Below, piece after piece: positions 36,463-45,915 of a DNA stretch of 64,000 nucleotides. The translations under genes were made by a program, and so were the position numbers. Source of the stretch: CBDDKW01 sp965230425. Lineage in GTDB: Bacteria; Pseudomonadota; Gammaproteobacteria; UBA1113. The stretch covers positions 28,751 to 92,750 of the forward strand of contig CBDDKW010000005.1 in assembly GCA_965230425.1 (NCBI GenBank). The letters are read 5' to 3'. A model generated the notes under the pieces. The model did not search any database. It was given only the letters and a program-made list of their open reading frames with translations, and was not told where the DNA came from. Positions within the stretch are counted from its first letter, which is position 1. Each line of letters begins with the position of its first letter.

Positions 36463-39413
36463 GATTGTGAACCTTTTCCATGGACATTAGCCATGATGTG
36501 TCCATTAGCGCTGTGAGCAGCCTTAGTAGGCAAACCTTTAGCGGCACGAAATGTATCAAGAAAGGCATGTACCGCTGCAGAGTGCTTTTGTGAATAGGTA
36601 CCTTGCAGAGCGCTTAACATGCAGTAAAGATTGGTCAGCAGAGTCAGTTTAGCCGGATCAGGTTTAGGACCAAAGAATCCTGTATTGCCTATTGTCGCTA
36701 TGGTTTGTTTGTAGTCATCTTGTTGAACCGTATTTAAGAAATCTGCCACGCGGATATCTACAAGTACTTTACATTTTCTATATTCTATTTTTAGATGATG
36801 ATAGAGAGGGATTGTGGCGCGTAATTCATCGGTTCTAGATTCTTGTAAACGTTCTGTTTGGCTTTGTAGCCATTGGGCAAAATTGCTGAGATTGTGAGAG
36901 TAAGTTGCTAGATCTTGGATGCGCTTAGATATTTCCGAATTTAAATTAATACTGTTATCCTTATTGAGTGTACATTTGTCACTTGGGATGGGTTGGCAAA
37001 TGATTTTTAATATGGCTTTGAAAGAATCAAGTAATTGCGTTGCTTGTGTAATAAAACTGCCAAACTCTGTTTTACTGAGGGCAATTTCCATGCCTCTAAA
37101 GCTAACATAACCATGAGATTGACTTTCAACATTCTCCTGCTGAAACCGTGGATATGCTTGGCGAGTGTGTGATTCAAATGAAAATGCTTGCGCTAGTGCA
37201 TCCGTATCAGCAAATATTTTTACAAAGAGTGTATCTAAATTTTGCTTTGTAGGACTTTCTTCTGCATTGTTTACGGCAGCGGTGAGGAGCTGTAGTTCCG
37301 TCACTTTTAGCTCGTCTAATTTTTGTGGGATGCGCTTGTCCTGTCCTTCTATAATTTTATCAAGTTGACCTCTGCCATGAGATAATTGAGTGGCTTTACG
37401 AGTGGCGGTTTCTACTTCTTTCTCTAATGCTGCGAGGTGTCGCAATGCAGGGGATGTTTGTGCCTGTGATGGTTGTTGAAGTTGTTGGGCGAGATTAGTG
37501 CGGACACTTAAAAGGTTTTCAATGACGGCAATTTTTGTTCCAGTTTGTGTTAATTCATGTTGCAGGTCAGTAAGTGTTTTTTCTAGTATGGCTTTAGCAT
37601 CGATTAATCGTCTAATTTTATCAAGTTGAGAGCGAGCTGTTTCACATTGTTGCTCAATAATGGCTTTTTCTTTTAGATAATGGTTATACCAGGATGAGAT
37701 CTGGCTTTCTTGATAACCACTTTTCTGGCGTACATCGCCAACACTGTCTGCGTGTTCTCGTACTAATTGTTGTCTACGACCGGCCAATTCGGGTGTGGCC
37801 ACCTCTACCTCTGTATGATTGCTCATGGCGGAAGGCACAGGTCTGGCGGCACTACCGACTAATATCATGCGCACATTATTAATGCGGATTTTATCTTCCA
37901 ATTGCGTAATGGGCACTTGCTGAAGTTCCATTATTTCTGCTTGTATGGTTGCAAGTACTGTGGTTTTTTCTTGGATTTCAGTGGTAATTGATTCCTCATG
38001 CTGTTGCGCTGCTTCAGCAAGCTGTTTAATGCTTGTTTCAATTGCTTGGTTGTCAGTGGCGAGTTGTCCTGCCTGTTGAAGTAATGTATTGGTATCGGGA
38101 ATATGGTCAGTTAATGCGGCTAATTTAGCTTGTGTCTGGTTTATCAGAGCATCAACAGCATTTAATTGTATCTGTGCTTGATGATCTAAACGTTTCTCAA
38201 TCTGTACAGCATAGTCATCACAGAATTGACGAATTGCGTCTCGGTTCTCTTCCTGTTGTCGATTTAAGCGAAATGTTTCATTAATTGTGTTAGATAAGTC
38301 CGCTTCAACTACATTCTGTAGAGTTGTTTGAGTGTTCTTCAATAAGTAGTAGACTGGGTTATTTCCTTGTCCATGTAAACGAAAAGGCAAGCTGATCTTT
38401 GGATAGCCCTCTGTGCCTCTTAGACAGTGATCAACAAGTTGTTTTAAGCTGTAAATGTCAAAGCAAGCATCGATCAATGTATAGAGGTGTGTAATAGGAT
38501 GTTGTTGTTCATGCTCATTTTTTTCAGGTATGTGCGGTTTAATTCCATCAAGTAAGTGCTGTTTATGTAGTTGCAGGTTGCTATCATAAGGGTATATCGC
38601 AGGGAAGGTGTGCAGTTTACCAATGGTGTTGACAATAGTGGCAAGTGTCAGTGGTTCTGTGGGTTCATTGGTAAAGGTATATGTCCTATGTATCACTTTT
38701 GCCGGTGAGTTTTCTGGGCTGTGAATGTGGGCGATGTTAGGTGTGGTTTTGCGGCTTTTGCTTTTTGTCTTTTTTCTGTGTTTAGCTGGTGTGGTTGTAC
38801 TTTTTCTTGTTTCCGCTACGGGAGCTTGAGTGACCTTATCAACAACGTAAGTTAACTCCTCTGTATGGCGGATAGGCACGCCACTGAGAGTGAAAGCATG
38901 TAGTGGTGGAATTTTTTCATTACCTTCCCGCGGTGAGTCACTAAAAGTAAAATACGGTGTTGCGATTAACCACGTGTAAGCATGACTGAGGTGTTGTAAC
39001 AAGGTCATTAATGGCAGTGTGAAGCTTTTCCCAGCGATGTTAAAAACTATTTTAGCATCTCTTAGTTTATTGTCAGTGGATTGCGGTACTCTAATTGTTT
39101 TTAATTCTATTGGGATGATATAGGGTTCTGTTGCTTGCTTATTGTCCGCAAGGACCCTGCTGATGTGTATGCGGATATCAGTAATGCCTAATAAGCCCAA
39201 AGATAAAAGCTCTTGACAGCGTAAGCTACTGTATATTTGTGAATGTGCTTGATGAATGTCTATATCGCCATCAGCGGGTAATAGTCTACTGAGTTCAGTG
39301 CTTGGGTGTTCGCGTACTTCTTTAGATAGTAGTAAGCGAAAGCAGGCAGTTTCTATACCCTGTTGTTTATTTTTGTATAAGGGAAGGATGGTGATGTAAT
39401 CATCCACTGCCAT
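36456..39413 (-). CDS. Large hypothetical coiled-coil protein (985 aa)
   Basis: This protein is not recognised. The first 200 residues look globular (MAVDDYITILPLYKNKQQGI). A Lys/Arg/Ser-rich patch follows (AKHRKKTKSKSRKTT, about residue 210-225). Residues 395-500 and 590-720 are Gln/Glu/Ala-rich and predicted coiled coil (QQEENRDAIRQFCDDYAVQI; KAIIEQQCETARSQLDKIRR). The C-terminal 250 residues are helical. There is no signal peptide or transmembrane segment. The size, coiled coils and insertion in a core operon seam resemble effector-type proteins of host-associated bacteria, an inference only. It is transcribed with the core direction, ending 257 bp from the Sel1-like gene. The start has GGAGAATC a few bases upstream. 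Confidence 0.7.
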   Translation of the reverse strand: MAVDDYITILPLYKNKQQGIETACFRLLLSKEVREHPSTELSRLLPADGDIDIHQAHSQIYSSLRCQELLSLGLLGITDIRIHISRVLADNKQATEPYIIPIELKTIRVPQSTDNKLRDAKIVFNIAGKSFTLPLMTLLQHLSHAYTWLIATPYFTFSDSPREGNEKIPPLHAFTLSGVPIRHTEELTYVVDKVTQAPVAETRKSTTTPAKHRKKTKSKSRKTTPNIAHIHSPENSPAKVIHRTYTFTNEPTEPLTLATIVNTIGKLHTFPAIYPYDSNLQLHKQHLLDGIKPHIPEKNEHEQQHPITHLYTLIDACFDIYSLKQLVDHCLRGTEGYPKISLPFRLHGQGNNPVYYLLKNTQTTLQNVVEADLSNTINETFRLNRQQEENRDAIRQFCDDYAVQIEKRLDHQAQIQLNAVDALINQTQAKLAALTDHIPDTNTLLQQAGQLATDNQAIETSIKQLAEAAQQHEESITTEIQEKTTVLATIQAEIMELQQVPITQLEDKIRINNVRMILVGSAARPVPSAMSNHTEVEVATPELAGRRQQLVREHADSVGDVRQKSGYQESQISSWYNHYLKEKAIIEQQCETARSQLDKIRRLIDAKAILEKTLTDLQHELTQTGTKIAVIENLLSVRTNLAQQLQQPSQAQTSPALRHLAALEKEVETATRKATQLSHGRGQLDKIIEGQDKRIPQKLDELKVTELQLLTAAVNNAEESPTKQNLDTLFVKIFADTDALAQAFSFESHTRQAYPRFQQENVESQSHGYVSFRGMEIALSKTEFGSFITQATQLLDSFKAILKIICQPIPSDKCTLNKDNSINLNSEISKRIQDLATYSHNLSNFAQWLQSQTERLQESRTDELRATIPLYHHLKIEYRKCKVLVDIRVADFLNTVQQDDYKQTIATIGNTGFFGPKPDPAKLTLLTNLYCMLSALQGTYSQKHSAAVHAFLDTFRAAKGLPTKAAHSANGHIMANVHGKGSQSP

Positions 39414-39616
39414 GGGGTGATTCTCCTGTTATTTTTCAATGATAGTCTGTTATTGTTATTCGTTTTTCTCTAAGCTAAATCTACATGAGCTTATATGATC
39501 TACATGAATTTATATGGCCTAGGGCAAAGTATGTCCCTGTTTGGATAGAGTAGCGCCCCATTCATTAGCTGCATAATGGAATCATACACTAGTGTGCTCG
39601 GGGGTTGTCAAGGAAG

Positions 39617-39778
39617 ATGTTTAAAGAAAGAAATCTCCTCCGCTTGCGGGGGAGTGAGGGCGCTGGGGTTTCTCAAGGGGAGAGCGCAAGCTCCCCTTGG
39701 GTCGCCGTTTGCGCGGGTTTCTCGCGCAGGCAAAATCATATCAGGAAACAATCTCGGTCGCTTGCGGCCGAGTTGTTG
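39617..39778 (+). repeat. GC-rich multi-hairpin repeat, copy B
   Basis: The segment contains three strong stem-loops: CTCCTCCGCTTGCGGGGGAG (39636-39655), AAGGGGAG pairing with CTCCCCTT (39675-39698), and CTCGGTCGCTTGCGGCCGAG near 39753-39771. It ends 7 nt from the rlmH stop codon, so it may also end that transcript. It remains open in one frame, with a peptide like that inserted in RodA. Copy A lies at 32764-32918 and a worn copy at 48471-48600. The rest of the 39414-39785 spacer shows no gene. Confidence 0.88.
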
Positions 39779-39785
39779 AAGTCCT

Positions 39786-40253
39786 CTAACGATGGTACGG
39801 GTGATTTTGCAGTATAGACAAGGCACGATAAAGTTGTTCTGCCACCATGACTCTGACTAAGGGGTGGGGCAGTGTGAGTTTTGATAAGCACCATTGGTAG
39901 TTTGCTAGCTTTAAAACAGAAGCATCTAAGCCATCAGGGCCACCAATAATCAAGCTAATTGAAGGATAGGTATGTGACCATTGGTCTAGTTGTTCTGCTA
40001 GCTCAGAGGTTGCTAATTGTTTACCCGTGAGTTCCAAGGCCACTATCATGGTACGTTTAGGGATTGCTGCGATGATTTGTTCAGCTTCACGTTGCTTACA
40101 TTGCTCTATGGAAGTTGTCTTGCTGCGTTTTATTAAGCTTAATTCAGTGATGTCTAAGTGATGTTGTGGGGCAAAACGTTTTTGGTATTCTTGGACGCCC
40201 TGATTGACCCAATCCGGCATATTTTTACCAACGCTGATGAGTTGAAACTTCAT
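39786..40253 (-). CDS. rlmH: 23S rRNA (pseudouridine1915-N3)-methyltransferase RlmH
   Basis: This 155-residue SPOUT-class methyltransferase reads MKFQLISVGKNMPDWVNQGV, then RTMIVALELTGKQLATSELA, SISLIIGGPDGLDASVLKLA with the SAM-binding Gly-Pro-Asp-Gly loop, and the knot-forming end LSKLTLPHPLVRVMVAEQLY. It methylates pseudouridine 1915 in helix 69 of 23S rRNA as a late 70S step. It lies one base after rsfS, the usual ybeB-ybeA pair. Length is as in E. coli. Confidence 0.97.
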   Translation of the reverse strand: MKFQLISVGKNMPDWVNQGVQEYQKRFAPQHHLDITELSLIKRSKTTSIEQCKQREAEQIIAAIPKRTMIVALELTGKQLATSELAEQLDQWSHTYPSISLIIGGPDGLDASVLKLANYQWCLSKLTLPHPLVRVMVAEQLYRALSILQNHPYHR

Positions 40254-40254
40254 C

Positions 40255-40602
40255 TTACGCCTGTTTTTCGTTGCTGATGTGTTCTTGGCTCCAGAGCTTC
40301 TCTAAGTGATAAAATTCACGAATTTTAGGCTGCATCACATGTAAAATCACATCACCCACATCCACTAAAATCCATTCGCCTTCACGTTCGCCCTCTACCC
40401 CAATCGTGGCTATGTTATGTTCTTTCAGGGCTTTTAAGACATTATCTGCAATAGCTTTAACATGGCGATCAGAGGTACCGCTGCATACCACCATATAGTC
40501 AGTAATACTGGTTAATTCTTTCACATCTAAGATGCTGATATTAACCGCTTTAATATCATCCAGTGCGTTAATTATTAAGTTCTTCAAATCATCATGTTGC
40601 AT
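40255..40602 (-). CDS. rsfS: Ribosomal silencing factor RsfS
   Basis: This 115-residue protein contains AVNISILDVKELTSITDYMV, VCSGTSDRHVKAIADNVLKA and GEREGEWILVDVGDVILHVM, the RsfS/Iojap signature. It binds ribosomal protein uL14 and blocks subunit joining when nutrients are low. It is followed by rlmH with one base between. A 284-bp spacer with a perfect inverted repeat separates it from nadD upstream, so it may have its own promoter; none is clear. Confidence 0.95.
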   Translation of the reverse strand: MQHDDLKNLIINALDDIKAVNISILDVKELTSITDYMVVCSGTSDRHVKAIADNVLKALKEHNIATIGVEGEREGEWILVDVGDVILHVMQPKIREFYHLEKLWSQEHISNEKQA

Positions 40603-40716
40603 GCAGTGTTCCTAGGAGTACAAAATTTAGCCGGCGCATTATAACTGATTGTATGCTGATTAGCTATTGCTTAAGGTCGTGGATGATTTGTGAACGAGAG
40701 AAGAGATTGTATAGAG

Positions 40717-40762
40717 TAAGTCTACAGAAATAATATCTATTTAATACATTTCTGTAGACTTA
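40717..40762. repeat. Perfect 15-bp inverted repeat between nadD and rsfS
   Basis: TAAGTCTACAGAAAT (40717-40731) is exactly inverted at 40748-40762, over a 16-nt AT-rich loop. No T-run follows on either strand, so it is not a standard terminator. It could be an attenuator, an operator, or a relic of a palindromic element. The remaining spacer is AT-rich without genes. Confidence 0.75.
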
Positions 40763-40886
40763 TGGTTGATATAAGATTAAATATGTTTAAAAAAGTAAAT
40801 TATTTTTATTGTAAGTAATATGTTTGAGTTCTAATTGATATGGCATTATTGCTGGATGACGGATTTGTATTATGCAAAACAGTGCA

Positions 40887-41546
40887 TTACGGTTGTTTAT
40901 ACAAATTATGCTGTTTGATATAGCTAAGTACACTCTCAGGTAATAAATACCGAGGATTATAGCCAGCTTCTAATTGACTGCGGATTGCGGTTGCAGAAAT
41001 ATCTAAGCCAGTAATAGTTTGCAGAAAAATACCACCAGCTAGCTTCTCATGTAAGTCTTGGCTATCTGCTAATTGGTGTGCTGTTAGCAATGGCGCGACA
41101 GCATCGGTGGCATCAAACTCATAGCCAGGACGGAGTGCTACCACAATATGGCAGAGAGATAATAATTCTTCCCAGCGATGCCAGGTGGGTAGGCGTAAGA
41201 AAGCATCGGTACCTAGAATTAAACATAAAGGCGTATTGGGTAATTCCTCACGTAAGTCTTCAAGGGTGTCCATCATATACGAAGGCGCGGGCCGGTCAAT
41301 TTCCCGAGAATCTGCCAGTAAGTCAGCTTCCTCTGCTGTGGCCAAACTGACCATGGCAAAACGTTGTTGTGCATTGGCATGTGTGCCTTGTTTATGCACG
41401 GGCATGTGACAGGGGATCATATGAATCTTAGCGAAATTAAGAATTTGTTGTAATTCAAGTGCAGTGCGCAGATGGCCTAAATGAATAGGATCAAAGGTAC
41501 CACCAAAAATACCAATTGCCTGTTGCCGTACCTGGTCGGTGGTCAT
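40887..41546 (-). CDS. nadD: Nicotinate-nucleotide adenylyltransferase
   Basis: This 219-residue enzyme has the nucleotidyltransferase motif GIFGGTFDPIHLGHLRTALE, with the HxGH signature at 22-25. CLILGTDAFLRLPTWHRWEE lies near the middle. The C-terminal ISATAIRSQLEAGYNPRYLL is the ISxTxxR-type motif. It adenylates nicotinate mononucleotide in NAD synthesis. GGAG lies just before the ATG. The holA stop is 13 nt upstream, in the order lptE-holA-nadD known from E. coli. Confidence 0.96.
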   Translation of the reverse strand: MTTDQVRQQAIGIFGGTFDPIHLGHLRTALELQQILNFAKIHMIPCHMPVHKQGTHANAQQRFAMVSLATAEEADLLADSREIDRPAPSYMMDTLEDLREELPNTPLCLILGTDAFLRLPTWHRWEELLSLCHIVVALRPGYEFDATDAVAPLLTAHQLADSQDLHEKLAGGIFLQTITGLDISATAIRSQLEAGYNPRYLLPESVLSYIKQHNLYKQP

Positions 41547-41559
41547 ATTAGCTCCATTT

Positions 41560-42594
41560 TCATATTAGCTCAGACCCTCGTATTAATAATGGCTTACCGC
41601 TGAGGCTTAAGACTAAGTGTAATAACTCATCCCAGGGATTGCCAATTTTAAGCCCTTTAATTATTTGGTCGATGGCGGCACATTGTTTCAGCATAGCTAG
41701 CCATGCAGTATGTTTATGTCGTTGTAAGCCTGCTTGGACAATGGCTTGACGCTTTTGCCAAACTCCCATAGCTTTCATGGCTTGTAATTGCGGTGTGCCT
41801 TGGGTGATCATGGTAGTGATCCGCTGCAATTGGCGTATTTCACGACTTAAAGCCCAAAGTATGGGGTAAGGATCTGTACCTTCTTCACGTAAACTGCGTA
41901 GGATCTTGCTTGCCTTATGACTGTGGCCTAACAAGCTATTATCCACTAAGTCAAAGGCACTGAAGCGTGAACCATCACTAATAGCTGCTAATACATCTTC
42001 ACTGGTAATGCATTTATCAGTATGTAGTAAGCTCAGGATCTCGATGATTTGTGCACTTGCGAGCAAATTGCCTTCAGTATTTTCAGCAATCAGTTGGATC
42101 GCTTGCTTGTCTGCCTGTAATTGTTTCTGCTGCAAGCGTTGGCTAATCCATTGGGGCAATTGTGCTAGCGGGATAGGCCAAATGGGCATCACCACACCTG
42201 CAGCATCAATGGCTTGATACCATTTGGTTTTTTGTGTGCTAGTTTCTAATTTTGCTGAAATGATTAATAACACAATATCTGCAGGAATATTCTCTAAATA
42301 GCTTTTGATACATTTACTGCCTTGAGTACCTAATTTATTACCACTGATGCGTAATTCAATTAAGCGTTTCTCAGCAAATAATGATAGAGATTGATAACTG
42401 CTGATCCACTGCTCCCAGTTAAAGGCTTGAGTGACTTCATGGGTTTCACGCTCACAATAGCCTTGAGTCTGGGCTTGTTGACGGATAGCATCGCAGGCTT
42501 CTTGTACTAATAAAGGTTCATCACCGCTGACAAAATAAATCGGCGCTAACTGCTTCGACAAATGCTGGGGTAATTGTTGCGGCGTTAACTTCAC
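41560..42594 (-). CDS. holA: DNA polymerase III delta subunit
   Basis: This 344-residue protein starts at a GTG and reads MKLTPQQLPQHLSKQLAPIY followed by FVSGDEPLLVQEACDAIRQQ, the family's N-terminal pattern. It then shows FNWEQWISSYQSLSLFAEKR, SAFDLVDNSLLGHSHKASKI and a C-terminal helical collar domain. The delta subunit opens the beta clamp ring within the clamp loader. It follows lptE by 8 nt. Length is normal. Confidence 0.94.
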   Translation of the reverse strand: MKLTPQQLPQHLSKQLAPIYFVSGDEPLLVQEACDAIRQQAQTQGYCERETHEVTQAFNWEQWISSYQSLSLFAEKRLIELRISGNKLGTQGSKCIKSYLENIPADIVLLIISAKLETSTQKTKWYQAIDAAGVVMPIWPIPLAQLPQWISQRLQQKQLQADKQAIQLIAENTEGNLLASAQIIEILSLLHTDKCITSEDVLAAISDGSRFSAFDLVDNSLLGHSHKASKILRSLREEGTDPYPILWALSREIRQLQRITTMITQGTPQLQAMKAMGVWQKRQAIVQAGLQRHKHTAWLAMLKQCAAIDQIIKGLKIGNPWDELLHLVLSLSGKPLLIRGSELI

Positions 42595-42602
42595 AATGAT
42601 AC

Positions 42603-43142
42603 CTATGAATGGTGTACTTTGCTCACGGCGACGCGCACAGCATTTGAATCTAGTTGACGTAATAATTGGAATGCCAAATCCCGTTGCATTTCTCGTAAGA
42701 GTAATTCAGTTTCATTATCAACACTGAGCACTTGATCTTCATTGACCATGTAATCTCGTGCGGTATGGATTAATTTAGGTCCGTATAAAATAGTGCCTTT
42801 ACTATCTGTCAATTCATAATTGACATTATAAACCATGACATATTGTTTGGTTTTCGAGCTGGCACTTTCACTTAAGGTGTCTGAAGTGACGTGCACGCCA
42901 TAAATATGTAATGTGACTGGCGCTTGTAATGGATCATCGACTAAATGAATATTATTGGCTTTTAAAATTTCTTTCACTTGTAACGTGAGAGTTTGATAGG
43001 GTGCTGAGCTGCTGATGTATAAGGTTTGCATCTCAGGTGGGAAATTATGCTTGCCACGTGGTTGAAAGCCACAATAACTTAAGCTTAGTGCCAGCATGCC
43101 TATTAAAAATAATTTTGATACAGTTTTTAATCCATGTGGCAT
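42603..43142 (-). CDS. lptE: LPS-assembly lipoprotein LptE
   Basis: This 179-residue protein has a lipoprotein signal (LIGMLALSLSYC) with the lipidated Cys at 24, followed by GFQPRGKHNFPPEMQTLYIS as in LptE. The centre, AQ-free and beta-rich, includes YVMVYNVNYELTDSKG. It plugs the LptD barrel in the outer membrane. It is directly downstream of leuS (1 nt between) and upstream of holA, the classical order. Confidence 0.92.
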   Translation of the reverse strand: MPHGLKTVSKLFLIGMLALSLSYCGFQPRGKHNFPPEMQTLYISSSAPYQTLTLQVKEILKANNIHLVDDPLQAPVTLHIYGVHVTSDTLSESASSKTKQYVMVYNVNYELTDSKGTILYGPKLIHTARDYMVNEDQVLSVDNETELLLREMQRDLAFQLLRQLDSNAVRVAVSKVHHS

Positions 43143-43143
43143 A

Positions 43144-45642
43144 TTAATTTCCTACAACAATATTAATTAAACGACCAGGGACGTAAATGACTTTTTTGCA
43201 GTCCTTACCATCCACATAGCTCTTTATTTTTTCGTCCTGGATGGCTTGCTGATAAACGTTGTCTTGTTCTGCATCCACTGCCACAGCAATTTTTCCGCGT
43301 ACTTTACCATTAATTTGTACCATAATGGTTAAAGCATCCACTTTCATGGCATCATTCTGGGGTTTTGGCCAAGGGCTATTAAGTAAGTCATCACCATAAC
43401 CTAAATGCTGCCATAAGTGATGAGTAAGATGCGGAGTAATTGGTGCTAATAGAGACAATAAGAAGCGTATGCCCTCATGAATGACATGTTGACCATCAGT
43501 AAATCCTGCATCCGCAGAATTATCTGTAGGAATTTTCTCCAGAATATTTAATAGCTTCATGCAGCCAGAGACGACAGTGTTGTATTGCATGCGTTGATAG
43601 TCATAATTAGCTTGTTTGAGAATCAAATGAATTTCACGACGTTGTTGCCGTAAAGCCTCGCTGATGTCAGCAAAATCACTATGACTATTGCGGTTACTGG
43701 GTAATCTATTGTTGTAATCATTTAAATAAGCATGGGTTTGACTGAAGTGCCATAAGCGACGTAAGAAGCGGTTAGCGCCAGCGACGCCACTGTCGGACCA
43801 TTCTAATGATTGCTCTGGTGGGGCAGCAAACATCATGAATAGACGTACCGTGTCGGCACCGTATTTTTCAATTAATAGTTGTGGGTCAACGGTATTGCCT
43901 TTTGATTTAGACATTTTAGCGCCATCTTTTAATACCATTCCCTGGGTGAGCAAACGTTTAAAAGGCTCATCAGAATTGAGTAAACCCTCATCACGTAGTA
44001 ATTTATGGTAAAAACGTGCATAGAGTAAATGCATTACAGCATGTTCAACCCCACCCACATACTGATCCACCGGCGTCCAATACTTAGCACGGTCATCTAG
44101 CATGGCTTTGTCTTGGTTGAAGCTAGCATAACGTGCATAGTACCAAGAAGATTCCATAAAGGTATCAAAGGTGTCAGTTTCACGATGTGCTGGCCTGCCG
44201 CACTTAGGACATGGTACTTGATAAAACTCCGCCATATCTGCCAAAGGTGAACCCGGTTTATCTAAATTTACTTCTTCGGGTAATAATACGGGTAATTGAT
44301 CTTCAGGAACTGGCACATCACCACAGTGTTCACAATAAATGATGGGGATCGGTGCACCCCAATAGCGCTGGCGTGAGACACCCCAATCGCGCAGGCGGTA
44401 GTTCACTTGACGTTCGCCATGGCTATTGGTAATTAGTGCTTCCGTTATTTTTTGAGATGCATCCGCACTCTCTAAACCATCGAAACGAGCGGAATTTATG
44501 AGTATGCCGTAGTCCGTATAAGCTTGTGCGTTAAAGTCCCAGGCAACGTCATCGGCAGGTTGGATCACTTGCTGAATGGTCAAACCGTATTTCTGCGCAA
44601 ATTCAAAATCACGTTGGTCATGGGCAGGTACTGACATCACGGCACCAGAGCCATAGTCCATGACTACAAAATTAGCGATCCAGATAGGTACTTCAGTACC
44701 GCTGAGCGGATGAATTGCTTTGAGGCCTGTATCCATACCGCGTTTTTCAATGGTGGCTAATTCAGCTTCAGCGACTTTAATATTACTGCATTCTTCAATA
44801 AATGCCTGCATCTGTGGGTTGTTTTGACTTGCTTCCAGTGCCAGCGGGTGTTGTGGTGCGACGGCAAGGTAAGTGCAGCCATATAGGGTATCAGGACGTG
44901 TGGTAAAAACATCTAAACCATGTTCATGGTCCACTACATTAAAATGGATCCCTGTGCCCTCAGAACGACCGATCCAGTTGCGTTGCATGGTTTTTACTTG
45001 ATCGGGCCACTCTTCTAACTTGTCTAAGTCAGCCAGCAATTCATCAGCATAATCGGTGATTTTTAAGAACCATTGGGGGATTTCCCGGCGTTCTACTAAT
45101 GCGCCAGAGCGCCAGCCACGACCGTCCACTACTTGCTCGTTGGCTAAGACAGTATTATCCACAGGGTCCCAATTTACCACCGAGTTTTTACGATAGACCA
45201 AGCCTTTTTCGAATAGGCGTACGAACATCCATTGTTCCCAACGGTAATATTCAGGATCACAGGTAGCAATTTCTCGTTGCCAATCATAGGCAAAGCCTAG
45301 GCGTTTAAATTGCGTACGCATATGGGCAATGTTCTGCTTGGTCCACGCAGCAGGTGCTACTTTATGCTTTAAGGCCGCATTTTCAGCCGGTAAGCCAAAG
45401 GCATCCCACCCCATGGGTTGTAAGACATTTTTGCCGAGCATGCGTTGTTGCCGGGCTAAGACATCGCCAATGGTGTAATTACGTACATGCCCCATATGTA
45501 GCTGGCCGCTTGGGTAGGGGAACATACACAGGCAAAAGAATTTCTCTTTGCTTAAATCCTCAGTGACTTTGAAGAATTTTTGTTCATCCCAATGGCTTTG
45601 TGCAGCCGTTTCAATGGCGTTGGCATTGTATTCTTGTTCCAT
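43144..45642 (-). CDS. leuS: Leucyl-tRNA synthetase
   Basis: This is an 832-residue class I synthetase. The HIGH-type motif is HMGH at 49-52 within FPYPSGQLHMGHVRNYTIGD. The editing domain contains TTRPDTLYGCTYLAVAPQHP. KMSKS lies at 576-580. The C-terminal domain ends KKVIYVPGRLINIVVGN. It charges tRNA-Leu. I use the ATG at 45642 (MEQEYNANAIETAAQSHWDE) because homologues start close to this and the longer frame at 45708 only adds 22 unrelated residues. It heads the leuS-lptE-holA-nadD run. Confidence 0.97.
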   Translation of the reverse strand: MEQEYNANAIETAAQSHWDEQKFFKVTEDLSKEKFFCLCMFPYPSGQLHMGHVRNYTIGDVLARQQRMLGKNVLQPMGWDAFGLPAENAALKHKVAPAAWTKQNIAHMRTQFKRLGFAYDWQREIATCDPEYYRWEQWMFVRLFEKGLVYRKNSVVNWDPVDNTVLANEQVVDGRGWRSGALVERREIPQWFLKITDYADELLADLDKLEEWPDQVKTMQRNWIGRSEGTGIHFNVVDHEHGLDVFTTRPDTLYGCTYLAVAPQHPLALEASQNNPQMQAFIEECSNIKVAEAELATIEKRGMDTGLKAIHPLSGTEVPIWIANFVVMDYGSGAVMSVPAHDQRDFEFAQKYGLTIQQVIQPADDVAWDFNAQAYTDYGILINSARFDGLESADASQKITEALITNSHGERQVNYRLRDWGVSRQRYWGAPIPIIYCEHCGDVPVPEDQLPVLLPEEVNLDKPGSPLADMAEFYQVPCPKCGRPAHRETDTFDTFMESSWYYARYASFNQDKAMLDDRAKYWTPVDQYVGGVEHAVMHLLYARFYHKLLRDEGLLNSDEPFKRLLTQGMVLKDGAKMSKSKGNTVDPQLLIEKYGADTVRLFMMFAAPPEQSLEWSDSGVAGANRFLRRLWHFSQTHAYLNDYNNRLPSNRNSHSDFADISEALRQQRREIHLILKQANYDYQRMQYNTVVSGCMKLLNILEKIPTDNSADAGFTDGQHVIHEGIRFLLSLLAPITPHLTHHLWQHLGYGDDLLNSPWPKPQNDAMKVDALTIMVQINGKVRGKIAVAVDAEQDNVYQQAIQDEKIKSYVDGKDCKKVIYVPGRLINIVVGN

Positions 45643-45915
45643 GATGTGGTTCTTATGTTGTTTGTTTGACGGATCGGGATAGGATACCTCAGTGATGGAA
45701 AATCTCAACCATGAAGATAGTGGCGGTTGGAGCTGTATCGTTCATGCTGATTTATACTCATACTACCTGTATCGCCAGTATTCCTGGCCTTATTCGTTAT
45801 TTAAATCAGTGTGTAATTTATGATCACAATGCTGTTTATTTTTCTTAGCCTGAGAGCTATACTTCATATGCATGGCGCACTAGCAAAATAACCATAAACA
45901 GTGGCGGAGAGCAAA

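Noticed and set aside
39576..39826. Open frames of about 70 codons within repeat copy B, on both strands
   Set aside because: They are produced by the GC-rich repeat itself. The peptide similarity with the RodA insert reflects shared repeat sequence, and there is no independent gene evidence.
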